Below, piece after piece: positions 36,101 through 51,100 of a stretch of DNA of 64,000 nucleotides (the stretch's first letter is position 1; every line of letters starts with the position of its first letter). The DNA comes from Bathymodiolus brooksi. Taxonomy: Eukaryota; Mollusca; Bivalvia; Mytilida; Modiolidae. Location of the stretch: contig OY804589.1 of NCBI GenBank assembly GCA_963680875.1, forward strand, positions 20,976,413-21,040,412, written 5' to 3'. Made by a program: the position numbers and the translations under genes. The notes under the pieces were generated by a model that saw nothing but the letters and a program-made list of their open reading frames with translations, did no database searches and had not been told where the DNA came from.

Positions 36101-39100
36101 TATTGAGTGATGGAAACCAGAGGACCTGGTGAAAACCACCGACCTCTCACAAACAAACTTCTTTATCACATAATGGTGTATCGAGTACACCTCACCTGAG
36201 CGGGATTCGAATTCACAACTTTAGTGATGATAGGCACCGATCACATAGGTAGTTGTAGATCCAACCACCATACAATCCCAACCACGACGGCCCCTGGCAG
36301 AACAGTCAAATGATTAGTCGATTAATAAGTGATTTATTTCAATTATATATGAATTAACACATTATTCATTTTTGTAGTCTTTTTTTGCTTTTAGAGTCAG
36401 CAGTACAAATGTTACCTAATGTAATATATATAGTCTTCCGTTTTCCATTATTCGAAATATTCCGACATTTTATGATAGAATGATAATAATGTATATGAAG
36501 ATATCATGCAAACAAATTGTAGCTACCACAATGTGAACAAAAGCGTTATTGATATATCATGGTTCGATACCTCTGTTGGCGGACTATTAGTCCCCGAAGG
36601 TATCATCAGCACAGTTGTCGGTGTTTCGGCACTGACATGGGTTATTAAATATATCTATTATTGAAATTGACAGTTCCTAATCATTAATAAAGATAAGGTT
36701 CTTCTCCCTCAGACATAGTTGCCCGTAGCCGATTGTTGGTGTCATGTTTAGTCACTTTAGTTTACTTGCTCCCAAAGACTTTTCAAATGTTTGCTTTCCA
36801 ATCTTTTGACCATGAGCGTACGCGTCGTGCACACTAAATTCGATATCTACGCTTTTATCCATTTCGTTTCTAAGAAAAGTCAATCTGTGAATTAGAAGGG
36901 AGATAATAGTAAAAAAATGTCAGTGATGAACTTAATACCTAGATATATATATTCACAAAACATATGGTATCTAGATCACATGATATTCTTCTACTAACCG
37001 TGTCTAATTACCTTGAGATGCGATGTAACATTTGTCTTTTTCAAAACCCTGAAAGGAAAATCAAGTTATCTGATAAGACCGTTCTCATTATTTCAGTTTT
37101 ATACACAAGAAATATATGTTTACTTTAATAATTATAATTTCCTGCTTTAATTATCTAAGGAACATTTTCAATTTTTGAACAAGTTATACTATATAACCCG
37201 GTTTGTGAATATAATCCAAAGTATAATATGTTCAAAAATTTCCAATATTTCTTTATACTTTAATTTTTACAAAAAAAAAAGATGAATCCTCGATTTTAAT
37301 AGCGATTATTTCATTGGACTATTTGAATTTGTCTGTAGCGAATGAATACGATGGTTTCGTCACAATGCCTACTAAGGTTATCCTGTATTACCAATGTTGT
37401 TCCAGGCAGATTAGTCAATCAGATTCAAATTAACTTATTTATAATTGGAAACTTTTTATTACACATCTATTTTCAATAACACCTTTTCCAATATAAAAGA
37501 CATCACATATACCAGTTTGTCTTTTTTCCTTTATTGAATATTTTCTCCTGACTGCGACAAGGAAAAAAACCACTTTCACGACAAACTTTTAACACCAGTC
37601 ATACTCACGTCAATGTAATTTGCATTGATATAGTCAGAATTTCCTGATCCATGATCTGTTTCTAGAATTATCCTTGAATGATCATCTGTTTAAAGAAAAC
37701 AATGCCTTCTTTTATTATTTAGCTTAATATTTATACATACTTAAACATATATATGGTAGATTTTCTTAAGCACTCTGTTTATTTTAATTACACTTAAACT
37801 TATTTTCATATTAACATTAAGTATATCAATACTAAATAAACTTTAGAGAAAACCAAAGGGGCAATCGAGAATGGACAATTCAGAAATATTGGCAACATTG
37901 CCCACACAAGACAAAGGATGAAGACAAACAAAACCCAGCAGAGACAACTTAAAAGATGAGCATCACGGACTCCACAACAAATCGGGGGTGATCCCAGGTG
38001 CTCACGAAAGGTAAGCAGTTCATGCCTCTTATATAGCACCCTCCATGGTATTCATCTAGTCATAGGACATCACTATGCGCAATTAACCAAACAGCACAAG
38101 GAAGAAGAGAGTCCTCCTACAAACAACTGGAGGTAGAGACGCATCGAACATTGTTCGATGCGGAAATCGTAACGGACTTCACAATACGGAACTAACATAA
38201 CAACACATGCTTATTAAAGTATATAAATTACTCAGCTCGACATCGAAATAGCAAAGCATTGAAGACGTAAGCAATAACAAATGGCCAAATCAGCACTGAA
38301 ACTCAACTGAGACAATCAGCTATCATGATACACACATTTCCCAAATTATTATTTTATTATTTATACCATTAAAAAGTAACAATCGTAATACAATATTTCA
38401 TCATTTTATACTTACATGGTAAAGTAGTTTTATATCTATTCTTCTCGACGTTTTCCTTGAGTTGTGATTTCGTTGTTGGATGCTGAGCTCCATATTGCAT
38501 ACTCTAAATATATATATATATATATATAAAATCAAGATATATAACCATGTATGTAGTCGTCACTGCTTCTATTGTATACGATGTTTGCTAATTTAATATC
38601 CCCATTGCCATGTAGTACGCATTTGGGTCTCTTCGATTATGCATCAATAGATTATTAATGAATTGATCATACAGTCCACGAGGCTCCATGACGAGCTTAA
38701 TTGTTTCTTAAATATATTTGTTCTTCATGCCTTCATTTACTATGAATGTTTATTATACATTTGTTTTATTCCATATTTTAATGTTCAATTGTGTATTTTG
38801 TAATATATGTAATGGGAATGGACAGTTGTGGTCGTGAGCGTATGGTAGTTGGATCTACAACTACTTATGCAAACAGTGACTATCACCACTAACATTGTGG
38901 GTTTGAATGTCACTCAATCGGAGTGTACTCGATACAACATTATGTGAATAAGTTTACTAGTGACTTGCGACAGGTTGGTATTTTTCTCCACCAATACAAC
39001 TGAACGCCACGATATAGCTGAAATGTTGTTGGCATTAAACCCCACAATCCCCATCCTTTTATGGAATGGGAGAAGACTGTCTACGTTGTGTAACTTGTGT

Positions 39101-42100
39101 CCGATCCTTTTGTCTTTATGAACAATAACATATGTTTAAAGTGAATGTTTGAGTGCCTACAGACTATGTAATAACTCTAGTATTACAGCCTTTGTGTTTT
39201 ATTATATACATAATATCTACTGAGATAATATACCGAACATACACTTATATACCTGAGAAGATTACTTTATTTAGCAATTGATTGTATAATTACACCTTTT
39301 TATAGATTTTGTCGATTTTCATTTGACCACCAGCGAGGTATATGCATGATGATTTAACTGTTTTCTGTAGATATTGTTGCTGCTTTATAATTGCATTATG
39401 TTCTTTGTACACAAATGGTTTTTTTCACATTTTTTTTAAACACAAATAATGATGTTATTACACTTAAATTTGCTGTAAACAATTTACTAGGAATACAGCT
39501 TTTTCCATAGTATCATTAATCCTGTAAACAATTTACTAGGAATACAGCTTTTACCTGGTATCATTAATCCTGTAAACAATTTACTAGGAATACAGCTTTT
39601 ACCTAGTATCATTAATCCCAAATGTTAAGATTAATAACACAATTTTCTGATATTTAATAACAACAGTTGATGGAAATTGAATTCAACGTTTGCTAATGGC
39701 AAGATGCATGGTACATTACTTTGCAATTGAATTTAATATGATGATTTTAGAATCCTTCCTCATCTTGTTTATTCTTTTATTCTTTTTATTTTGTATGTCT
39801 TCATTCTGTGTCTTGCGTCCAATGTTGCCTGTGTCTCTGTCATTGTCCTGTCTGTTTTCGAAAGCGTTTATTCCTTCGGCAAATTGTCTAACTGTTAACC
39901 ACTAATTACCTGATATTCCTCTTTCAATCCCTCGTTTATTTGTTTTCTTCCTATATATCTCTTCAAATCGTTCACGTTAACACAAGCATTAATATCTGTT
40001 ATGTTTTGATAAGTCATAGTTTCATTTGGGCTCATGTTTATTTTTGATGATGCTGGTATTATATCATCATCTGTGTCAGTGGAAGAGGTTCGATTAGGCA
40101 TGCTGATGTTGATGTACATTTGGTCCTCTCTGCCTTCTGAAAAAAATATAATCATCCGTTAAACGTGACCATACAGGTATAAATTCAATGTTATGCGTAA
40201 TAGCGTATAATAAGGTAACATAAAAATTTAAGCGATCGGGATTCCTTACAAAGGACGTTTCCATTGAAAAATGCCACAGCTGGATCTTTCAATTGCCATT
40301 TTAAAATGAAAATAAAAATTATTCCAAATGTTAGAGAAAACAACAGACAAAGGTACGAAGATAAACAAGTCAAATTACAGAACTAATAAACTAAAAAGAT
40401 TATCAACAAGGAGCCCACAAAAAAAGAGTGATACCAGCTTTTCACTACTATTTGTCATCAGATTTATGTTGTATATAAATCATGCTCATCGTTCCGGAAT
40501 GTTGCTGTCATAGATGACAACGAAGATGTTCCTTTTTGCAAATTCCCCGCCATGACTTTTCATCGGACCTTAAACATAATACGACGGGTGTCACGAATGG
40601 AACAGAACATGGTTACCCTTCCGTACCATCTGATGTCACCCTTCTTTCATTGTTTGCTTATATTTGTGTCTGTGTTGGAAGTCCAATACATCGGTTTTAA
40701 ACCGCCACATATTTGTTAAGGACTTGATTTGGGTGAAAAGAGCAAATAGTATCTGCTCGATTTGTTTGAATGATCCATGCATGACACCCTTGTTGTATGC
40801 AAAAAAATGACACAAACATGAACATCGTTCTTACATGGAGACATGATAATTTATTATTAACAACTGACATCAATTTCGCGAAGACTGTAAATGCTTCGTA
40901 GAATTATGATTAAAAGATTGATTGTTATTTAATGTCAAGCCAACAGAAATTCAACTAGTAGTATATCGATGAGGAGAACATTTAAACGAAATAAATAATA
41001 TAGTACAAAGGTAGCACGAATTGGCCTAAAGGTAAAGGTACTGATTTCTACAAGTTGAAATGGGTGATGATACACAGGGAAAGTAATGTGTTCCTTACAA
41101 GGGACCATCAACGAGCAGTTCTAACATACCAATACGGAGTAGAGGCTGCTGCAGGTTGTCTTTTGTGCAATGAACGTGACATTTCGAATTTGCATGTGGA
41201 ATTCTATGTTTGATTTGTCCATAAAAGAATGTTGTATCATGAAGGATTGTGAAGGACAACATAGTCCGTCAATGAAAACACGAAACATAAAGTTTGACAT
41301 ACAAATGTATATTGCTGTATAGCAAAGTATAAATTGTCAAGTGTTTACCATGCATATCTCTTACAATGATCTACTAAGACATACGGTTCACGATCTGGTA
41401 CAATACCTGTTCGAAGCGTTACATCTTCTTCATTGTTGTATATTTTGTTATTTATTTCTTCAGTTGTTTCTTTAACATGAGGTGTTTCTCTTCTCCTAAT
41501 AACAATTACACATTTTAATATCACAATGCAAAGCATTCGTATACCTTCTAAGCAACAGTTACACACACAGAAGGCAGAAATATAGCTTAATAGATACATT
41601 TATGTGTGCATGTTGTGTGTAATATTTAATACTGAAAGGATAAACAAATTATATGTTACAAAAATAAAACATGTAAGTTAACAGATGGTAAGATATGAGC
41701 ATATATATGACCGAAAGTCTGGATTGCTACAGGTTAAGGGAGAATTACTGAATTTGAATGGCCGATTTTGTCTTGTATCGGTTAACCAACCAAATTAACT
41801 TTTACCAGCATTGAGCGTGGCATTCCGTTAAATCCTTTAAAGACACTAGCAGTAAATACTCTCCATTCAGAGGAGTTGTGCTGTACCTAATAGTGATGTC
41901 ACCAGGTCCTATTTGTTATCCCGAGTTCACCGCAAGGTTAAGTATTTCTATCATTTCTATTAATTTCTTTAAATACGCAAAGATTAATTTTATGACACTT
42001 GCATTGGCATTGAAGGTGTTGCAATATTTGCATGATATTTTTTACAAGAATGCCATGAGATGTAAAAGGAGCTTAGAGAGAATTAAAAAAAAATTATCAA

Positions 42101-45100
42101 ATTTTACCTTTTAACACATACGAGTACAATTACTATGACAACCAGTAACAAGAGAACTGCAGAAACACAACCAGCAATAGTACCTGCATCAAGTGAAGAC
42201 GTCAGTGCCTCTGTAAGACATTCAGTAGTAAAGTAAACATTACATACTAGTATGGTTATATTTGATTCATGTAGTTATACTCTTTAAAGCAGTTAAACAC
42301 AAATGTAGCATACACAAAAACAAAGACACGATTGAGTTATTGATTGTTGTTTATCGTGAGCAGTATCTGATCTATTTGCATGATGTCAACCATTGTACAC
42401 ACCAGTGGTCGCTTGTTGATATTTCCCATCAAAACAGAAAGTGAATGTAGCTACAACTTTTTTCCCAAAGGTCAACAGGCACAAATGAGAAAGATGTACC
42501 ATAAAAGCCATATTTCGGCTTATATATAAACTTAGTATGGGATACATCATAGTATATACTTTTTTCCTACCTTCCTATTAGTGTTCTCATTCCTCTATCA
42601 ATCTACTAGTTCGATTACGTCACATTAATCCATGCAAATGATCAATATTTAGAACTGAGTTTATCACCTAGGATCAAATTTATTACCGAGTTTGTTATGC
42701 CTGTAAGAGCTCATTTATGCTTTGAAATCTTTTAATGATACAATTAACATTTAAACTGATACAAAAACTATAATTTCGCTTTCGTGTCAAAGGTATCATT
42801 GATTGCATTGTCACAAACACTTAATTCAGTAGAACGCAGTACACACATACATCACGTATTCCCTGAATTAAACTATTATAAAATTTACCTGGACACACCT
42901 TCATAGAGCACGATTCAATTTCTGTGTCATTTCCTTGACAGTTTGAACCCCCATGTGCAGGCTCTGGATTGTTACATTCCTGATATCGTGACCTTGATCC
43001 ACTACCACATGTTGCTGAACATGAATTCCAATCCTGCCATGTACCCCAGTTTCCATTTAATAAATATATAAAATGAAATATAAGTGTTAAGAAAGAAAAA
43101 CGATTACAATTGAAACATCACCAGAATTTAATTGTCCTTATTATCTCAATCATGATAAACTTTACAAGATGCCATTCACATTGAAAATTTGCTGTTTATC
43201 ACGATTTTGCCGTTTGTGGACATTACTGTCGGCGTATATTTTCTAAAAACAGAAAAGCATCCGCACTTTTGTCGACACTGTTATCCATTTCGAACGTATA
43301 GAACCATACAAATATGGACGGCATATAGTATGATATTGCTGTTGCTACATAAGTTGTACACACAAAATAAACGTGACCTGATATTACAAATGTATTTGTT
43401 TTATTACCTTATACAGACTCCCAATTTTGAACACTCTTTTGCATATATTTTATTATTCTATAAGACGAACGTCGAGTCTACATTATGTACATAAGCTGAA
43501 TCGACTACGTTATGAAAGTGAGTAAATGTTTACACATATAACTCTAACACATACCTGGGCATGAGATGTTAGTAGAGCATGAACCAGTTTCATTATGAAA
43601 TCCTAGGCAAGGAGACCCGCCATTTACAGGTGACGGATTATCACAGGCTCTAGTTCGTGTCCTTGTTCCTCCAACACACGTTTTTGTACACGGAGTCCAG
43701 CTTCCCCACGGACCCCAGTTTCCATTTACTAAAAGGAAATAAACATTAACGTGGTCAATATCTGTAAAAACTATTAATGGAGCAAAGTTCTTTGTGGTCT
43801 TTCTAGTTAAAGCACAATGTTTATATTTTCAATAAAATACCAAAGATATCTGCTAAATGTCTGTTTGATTTAGTTTGATTAATGGTGTCCAACGCCACTT
43901 TCAACAATATTTGAGGCATTTCCTCATGGTAAGTTTTATTGGTGGAGTAATCGGAGAAAACGACCGACCTGTCGCTGGTCACTGATAAACTTTATCGCAT
44001 AATGTTGTATCGAGTACACCTCACCATGAACGGGGTTCGAACTCACAACGTCAGTGGTGATAGGCACTGATTGCACAGGTAGTTGTATATCTAACTACCA
44101 CACGATCACGACCATGACTAGCTGCAATAATGTAGCTCCTGTGACAAACTTGTGTCTCGGCAGAGCTACAACGCGGTCTCATTCGTCACAATGGAGCAAA
44201 AAAGGTTGCAGTTGAAACATAATAACTCACTATTTACTCTTCAAACATTTCATTATAACTATTACTGATGATCCCAGTCCTTGTTAAATCGGTTTGGCTG
44301 AGAAATATATGCTTTGCAAAGGTAGTAACAACCTTATTCAAATTTATCGATCGTTTGCCAAAACCGGAAACTACGGAAGGCGGAGCTTTTCAAAATATGG
44401 TATTGTTTACTACGGCTGATGTAAACATTCACGCCTCAAATCGCCAAATATGCTATCGACATCCAAATAGTGAGGCCGGAAATGACGAAATTCAAAATGT
44501 TCAGAAAGAAAGTAAACATGGATTTTTATTTTGTGGGAATTCCATTCTAAAATACTGGTAGGTGATACAAACTTGTTATAATAATGGACAAAAGGAAAGG
44601 TTATGTCTTATTATTGATAAATGCAGGCGTCAGAAACTCTGTAAGCGAGCGCAAAAAAATTTCGGCGGCTGCTCCATTACGTGCAATGGCATCCCGTTAT
44701 AACCCTGCGAGTAAGCGAGGATTTAGGGTTTTATTATGAGAACTCGACCACGACGGCCCCTGTTAAATACCTATGGTCACATATGCCCGAGGGAGGAGAA
44801 CAATAGTCTTAGTAATAATTACATTATTTAGTAACTTTACAATTTCAAATATATAAGTATATCTAATAAACCATGTCAGTGTCGAAACACTGGCTACTGG
44901 GTAGATGATACCTCCGGAGACTAATAGTCCACCAGCAGAGGTATCAACCTAGTGATAGTAACACTGACTACTGGGTGGATGATACCTTGGGGAACTAATA
45001 GTCCACCAGCAGAGGTATCAACCTAGTGATAGTAACGCTGACTACTGGGTAGATGATACCTCCAGAGACTAATAATCCACCAGCAGAGGTATCAACCTAG

Positions 45101-48100
45101 TGATAGTAACACGGACTACTGGGTGGATCATACCTCCGGAGACTAATAGTCCACCAGCAGAGGTATCAACCTAGTGATAGTAACGCTGACTACTGGGTAG
45201 ATGATACCTCCGGAGACTAATAGTCCACCAGCAGAAGTATCAACCTAGTGATAGTAACACTGACTACTGGGTAGATGATACCTCCGGAGATTAAGTCCAC
45301 CAGCAGAGGTATCAACCTAGTGATAGTAACACTGACTACTGGGTAGATGATACCTCCAGAGACTAATAGTCCACCTGCAGAGGTATCAACCTAGTGATAG
45401 TAACACTGACTACTGGGTAGATGATATCTCCAGAGACTAATAGTCCACCAGCAGAGGTATCAACCTAGTGATAGTAACACGGACTACTGGGTAGATGATA
45501 CCTCCGGAGATTAAGTCCACCAGCAGAGGTATCAACCTAGTGATAGTAACACTGACTACTGGGTGGATGATACCTCCGGAGACTAATAGTCCACCAGCAG
45601 AGGTATCAACCTAGTGATAGTAACACTAACTACTGGGTGGATCATACCTCAGGAGACTAATAGTCCACCAGCAGAGGTATCAACCTAGTGATAGTAATAA
45701 AAACGTAGATATCAAGTTTAGTGTGCATGACCTTGATAGGGTACGCTCATCATTTAGACAAGATAATATGATTAAATTAAAATTAATAAAATGCTACAAA
45801 TTTTGGTTAAATATCTGTTTTCAATATATTCCATATAATATAATAACATAGCATGCAACATTGTAATAAGTTCTGTTTTTTATAACCGCTATGCTCGTGG
45901 ATGGACATGATGATTAGTTGGTGCTTGGTCAATTTTAAGCATCAAGAATGATTTTCAAATCTGCATATTTATTGATTAGATGTGGAACATCGAAAAAAAC
46001 GTAATTCGCCAGTTTCGACGTTTCTCAAAATAAAACCTAATGAGACTTTGACTCTGAAAGGCGACGTTTTTTGTGTGAAAATATTGCGTACCATCTCTGG
46101 AAAAGTGGAGGAGGGTTATATCGTTTAAGGTAAGATTATATCGGTCCTGGACACGGTTTCCATTGTTTGCCTGTGTTTGGATGGTATGTCAGTGTCTTAG
46201 ATATAGTATTCTGATTTCCGGGTCCTCTGGTAATATATTAAGTTCAATGGACGGACTGTTGAAAGAATGGGGACTGTGAATTCGTCTTCTTTTTGCAGGA
46301 CTAATGGATGGTCCATGTTCGGGGGAAGCGGGTCTCTGAACTAGCATCCATGGTCTCACTTCAGGTCTTTCGGTGACGGAGCATGTTTTCCCTTCTATTA
46401 CAAAATTGACCACAAACGGGACAGGTAATTGTGTAGTTGTGGGATTCCTCGTGGCGTTTCTTATTATCAGGACGGCTGAATTCTTTTCCGCAGATGTTGC
46501 AGGATTAGGTTTGAGAATATTGGATGTGGGTTTCCATGTGTCTAGTGAGATTGCGCTTCTCCATAAACTGTTTCCCATATTTTTCACACACGTACTTCTG
46601 AAACGAAAAAATAGAAACCCATGCTATGTTTGGATAACATTTGCAGTTGTATTTTTAATACTATAATTATTGCTTTGTTTAAAAAGGGTATCAAATCCGA
46701 TCCTACAAATTATAGACCAATTTCCTTTCTAAGTTGTGTTGGTAAAGTGTTTGAACGTGTGATTTTTAAATATATTTATAATTTTCTGATAGACAATTCC
46801 TTAATTTATAAATATCAGTCAGGTTTTATGCATAAACATTCCACAGTGCATCAATTAATAGAAATTTACCATAATATTTGCTTGGCTTTGGAAAATCATG
46901 AAATAATTTGTTCAGTGTTTTGTGACATATCCAAGGCATTTGACCGTGTCTGGCATAACAGCCTTATTAAGAAAATCGAAGGTTACGGAATTACTGGAAA
47001 CCTTTTACGTTGGCTTGAGAACTATATAACTAATAGGTATCAGAGAGTTATCATACGGAATTGTCTGTCTGAAAAGGCGAATTTAAAAGGTGGTGTTCCT
47101 CAAGGGTCTGTCTTGGGCCCTTGTTATTTCTGTTGTATATTAATGATATTGCAGACAATACTCAAAGCTTCTCAAGGCTGTGTGCTGATGATACATCATT
47201 ATTATATTCTTCTAATAATATAAATGAAATTGAAGTTATAGTTAATTCAGACTTATCTAAAATTTATAACTGGTCAAAAGAATGGCTCGTTGACTTTAAC
47301 CCAAAAAAAACAGAATGTATTACTTTTTCTACTAACCAAGCAGCCAATAAGCCTTGTATTGTCTTCAATAATGAGAACGTAAAATTTGTAGAAAACCACA
47401 AACATTTAGGTGTCACCTTTTCCCACAATTGTAAATGGCATTGTCATATTGAAAATATACTAAAAAGCACGTCTAGTCAACTATCAATGTTACGAAAATT
47501 AAAATTTTCTTTAAGCAGACACAACCTGGAAGCAATTTATTTTACATATATTTTGCCCCTTTTAGAATATGCTTGTGAATTATGGGATGGGTGTACTCAA
47601 CAAGAATATAATAAAATTGAACAAATTCAGCATGAAGCTGCCAGAATTATAACTGGATTACCCAAATTTTCGAGTTTGGAATCGCTTTATTTCGAAACAG
47701 GATGGGAACCACTTCACTCTCGTCGAAGAAGAAGAAAATTAAATATGTTTTACAAAATTCGAAATAACAATGCACCTTCGTATTTATGCGACTGTCTATT
47801 ACCCTTTGAGCGAAACGAAAATGCTTACAATTTGCGTAATCAAACAGATTATAGTAACCCATTTACTAGGTTACAATTGTATCGCAACTCATTTTTTCCT
47901 TCTTCGATCAAACTTTGGAACAATTTGACACCAGAGATAAGAAGTGCCCCGACAGTTAGTAGTTTTAAAAAGTCACTAATAAATTATGTTAATTTATTGA
48001 AACCATCTAGATACTATTCATATGGTTGTAGAGTGTTAAATGTCCTACACACTAGACTAAGACATAGATCTAGTAACTTGAATGGCGACCTTTTTAGGGT

Positions 48101-51100
48101 AAATTTAATTAATGACCCAGGTTGTGTCTGTGGATGGGTAATAGAGGATGCGATTCACTTTTTCTAGAGTGTTGCTTATATGTTGAAGCTCGTGAACAGT
48201 TGACAAATAATCTGCAATTTCTTGACAGTTTACTTATTGAAACTTTACTATTTGGAGATGATAGCTTATCTGAGGAACAAAATGCACAAATATTCAAATC
48301 AGTGCAGTTGTACATCAAACAAACGAAACGTTTTACCCCACAGTGATCACACTTCATATATTGAATTTAACTATTTTCTTTTGTGAACATTTTCTCCATT
48401 GTTGAATTACCCCCAGGAATATGACAATTCTGTACTGTTATAACTCAATATATTATATAATTTCAAAAATCTTTTTTTCTTTTTTTTCAATGTTGTTATA
48501 AAACGTAATTGTTGATTATACATTACTACTTGCTGGTGCATGAAATATAAAATTGTATGTAAATATGTGGAGAGGACCTTTGTAAGTTGGAATAACTTGT
48601 GTCCGATCCAAATGTTATATAGTTAACAATAAAATACGTTTAATCTAATCTAAAAATTGCAGTTGTATTTTTATTCCTGTTTTGAGATTTGATTGTCTTT
48701 TTGTTTGTGTGATGCATATATTTAGTGGAATGACTAGATCCCTTCTTTAGTCTGGTAGCTTGTGCGCTTCTGTTTTCCTTGGTCTCGTTATCTACTCGTG
48801 TATCTAAATACGTAGTAATGATTCCCAACGGAGCCTCGTTATTTTTCTTTCCTTTTTTGATTAACCATACTATATTTAATAGTTATGTTTCATTTATCAA
48901 ACCCAATGGAGCTTTGATTAAAATGTAAACACATAATAAAAAACCACTTACGTTATTTGTATCCATCTTCATGCTTACTTGAACCTGGAAAAGAATGCAT
49001 ATTTAATAAGATTACATTACATACCACCTGTCCTACTTCACCGAAAATCGATTAAGAACTGAATGACATTAATAAAACTACACTCGTTCGGACTTATACA
49101 CTTGACGTAATGAATTCTTTTAAAATTATAACAATATGTAGTAAGATTGTTCAAATAACTCGTATCGTATTTCATTTTTCTGAAAGATTCATACTAAAAG
49201 TAAAAACTTTACAATATTTAGCAAATGGAAAACTAGTGTACAAAACGAAAATAATTTTACCTTTAGCAATATGTAAACTTTCCTTGTTTCTTCTTTTAGT
49301 TGTATACATTCTTTGTATTCTAAAAAAAAAGCCGCTACGTTACACAATCATCAGAATTTCGGAAATAATACTAAGAAAAAAGCAATTGTAGAAAACTTGT
49401 TAAAATAAATAGTACCAACGAAAAATTATGGTACCTTAATTTTTTCTGAAAAGGAACGGGATTGATTTTCAAAAATCTTTCAATAGCTTGAAGGAAATTA
49501 CGAGAATATTGATTAAAACGTGTAAATGGGAAACAAATGTTATCCATAGAAAACAAAATGTCACAATACGATCCGTCATTATACAAGACTATTGATTTTT
49601 ATAAAATGGAAGACTGTTTCCTGAATTAAAAATCAACGTGTGAAAAGACTACATGAATTAATTTGAAAACAGAAGATAATACTGATTAAATTATGCAATT
49701 ATAGTAGGATTGAGATGCTTATCTTTGTTCGAATATAAATTTTCCACTATATTCCACAAGATAAACACGTCCTGTCACTATGAAAGCTGGAGTGAAAATG
49801 CTGATTTTCAAATTGGAAAATACAAAGGTTAACATTTGAATTTGATTGGACGAAAGAAAGGGATTCAACGAATGGTGAAAAACAAATGGTACGAACGCTC
49901 TCATTGGACCTATAAGGAGAACCGTAGTTGGCTAATGGAAATGGGGATTATGGCATTTCATTGGTCGAATTCCCAAGGTTTTCATTGGTCGATATTTAAG
50001 CGGGAAAAATGGAATGCCCTATGGGAAACTCCCAAAAGTTTCCGAGTTCATCCCGTGGTGTTTCCGAAGAAAAAACGCTGGGAAAACCCGGTGAGAAAAA
50101 ACGCGGGGCAAATTATCTCCCTTACACTTCACGTTACGTCACTTCCTATAAGTTATTTCGGGTGGGTGACTTCCGTGATGGAATTTCCGGTCACATCCGA
50201 TGACGTCATTTCCGGTGACTTCCGGTGAGACCACTTCCGGTGAAGTCATTTCCGGTGATGTCACTGCTCCTCACCACTTCTCCTCAAATATGCGCCCCAT
50301 TCAACATGACATACTACTAACGGGGTTCGAACTCACAACGTCAGTGGTGATAGGGACTGATGGTACCGGTAGTAGTATATCTAACTAACGCACGATCACG
50401 AGCATGAAAACCCCTGTTAAATATCGGATGTCAATTTATTCCAAATAATATTGTAATATAGCATCCTACATTATAATAATAAAAACGTAGATATAAATTT
50501 TAATACGCACTAGGCGATTCTGCAATACTCTCTATTATGTACGCTCACATTCAATAGATTGGAAAACCAAATATAAAAAACATCTAATGGAACAAGAACA
50601 CCATAAGGGCATAGACAGGATAACCAAAAATCGGGCTATGGTCACATTTGCCCGAGGTAGGAGAACAATAGTCTCAGCAATAATTACATTATTTAATAAC
50701 TGTATAATTTCAATATAGGGTTAAGCGCATTTTATTTATGCATAACCTGGACCATTCACTCACAAACAAATGATTTTTATGTATGTTTGTGAGTGACTTG
50801 GTCCAGGTTATACATCAATAAACTACGCAAAAAATGCGTTTAATCCTTATAATTCTGTAACTAAGTATTTTGTTTCATTTGTTTTGAAAATTTACCTTTT
50901 AGGATCCCCAGTACGTACACATACATGCCATTGATGTGTATCGGCCATGAATAACAAAATACACTAACCTTGTTTTCCTACATTTTTAACTAGATGGTGA
51001 TGTAATTAAGTTACTGATATTTTCCAATTTGATGGCATTTTGCATTTAGCTACTCAAGCAGGTAAAATGCTCACAAAATCGTAAAATAAATCAGCAACCA

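Noticed and set aside
41365..41406. Extension of juxtamembrane exon 1 to a later donor (GTAAGA)
   Set aside because: With the acceptor at 40136 it would give TAA at the junction. The earlier CAG|GTATTG donor keeps the frame.
44268..44561. 97-codon plus-strand frame
   Set aside because: No recognisable domain, no splice context and no repeat support; it lies in a minus-strand gene's intron.
48952..48986. 33-bp candidate exon with strong acceptor (TTTTCCAG) and donor (GTAAGT) on the minus strand
   Set aside because: It is open only in phase 0, but the Ig and TSP1 exons on either side are joined in phase 1, where it would contain a stop.
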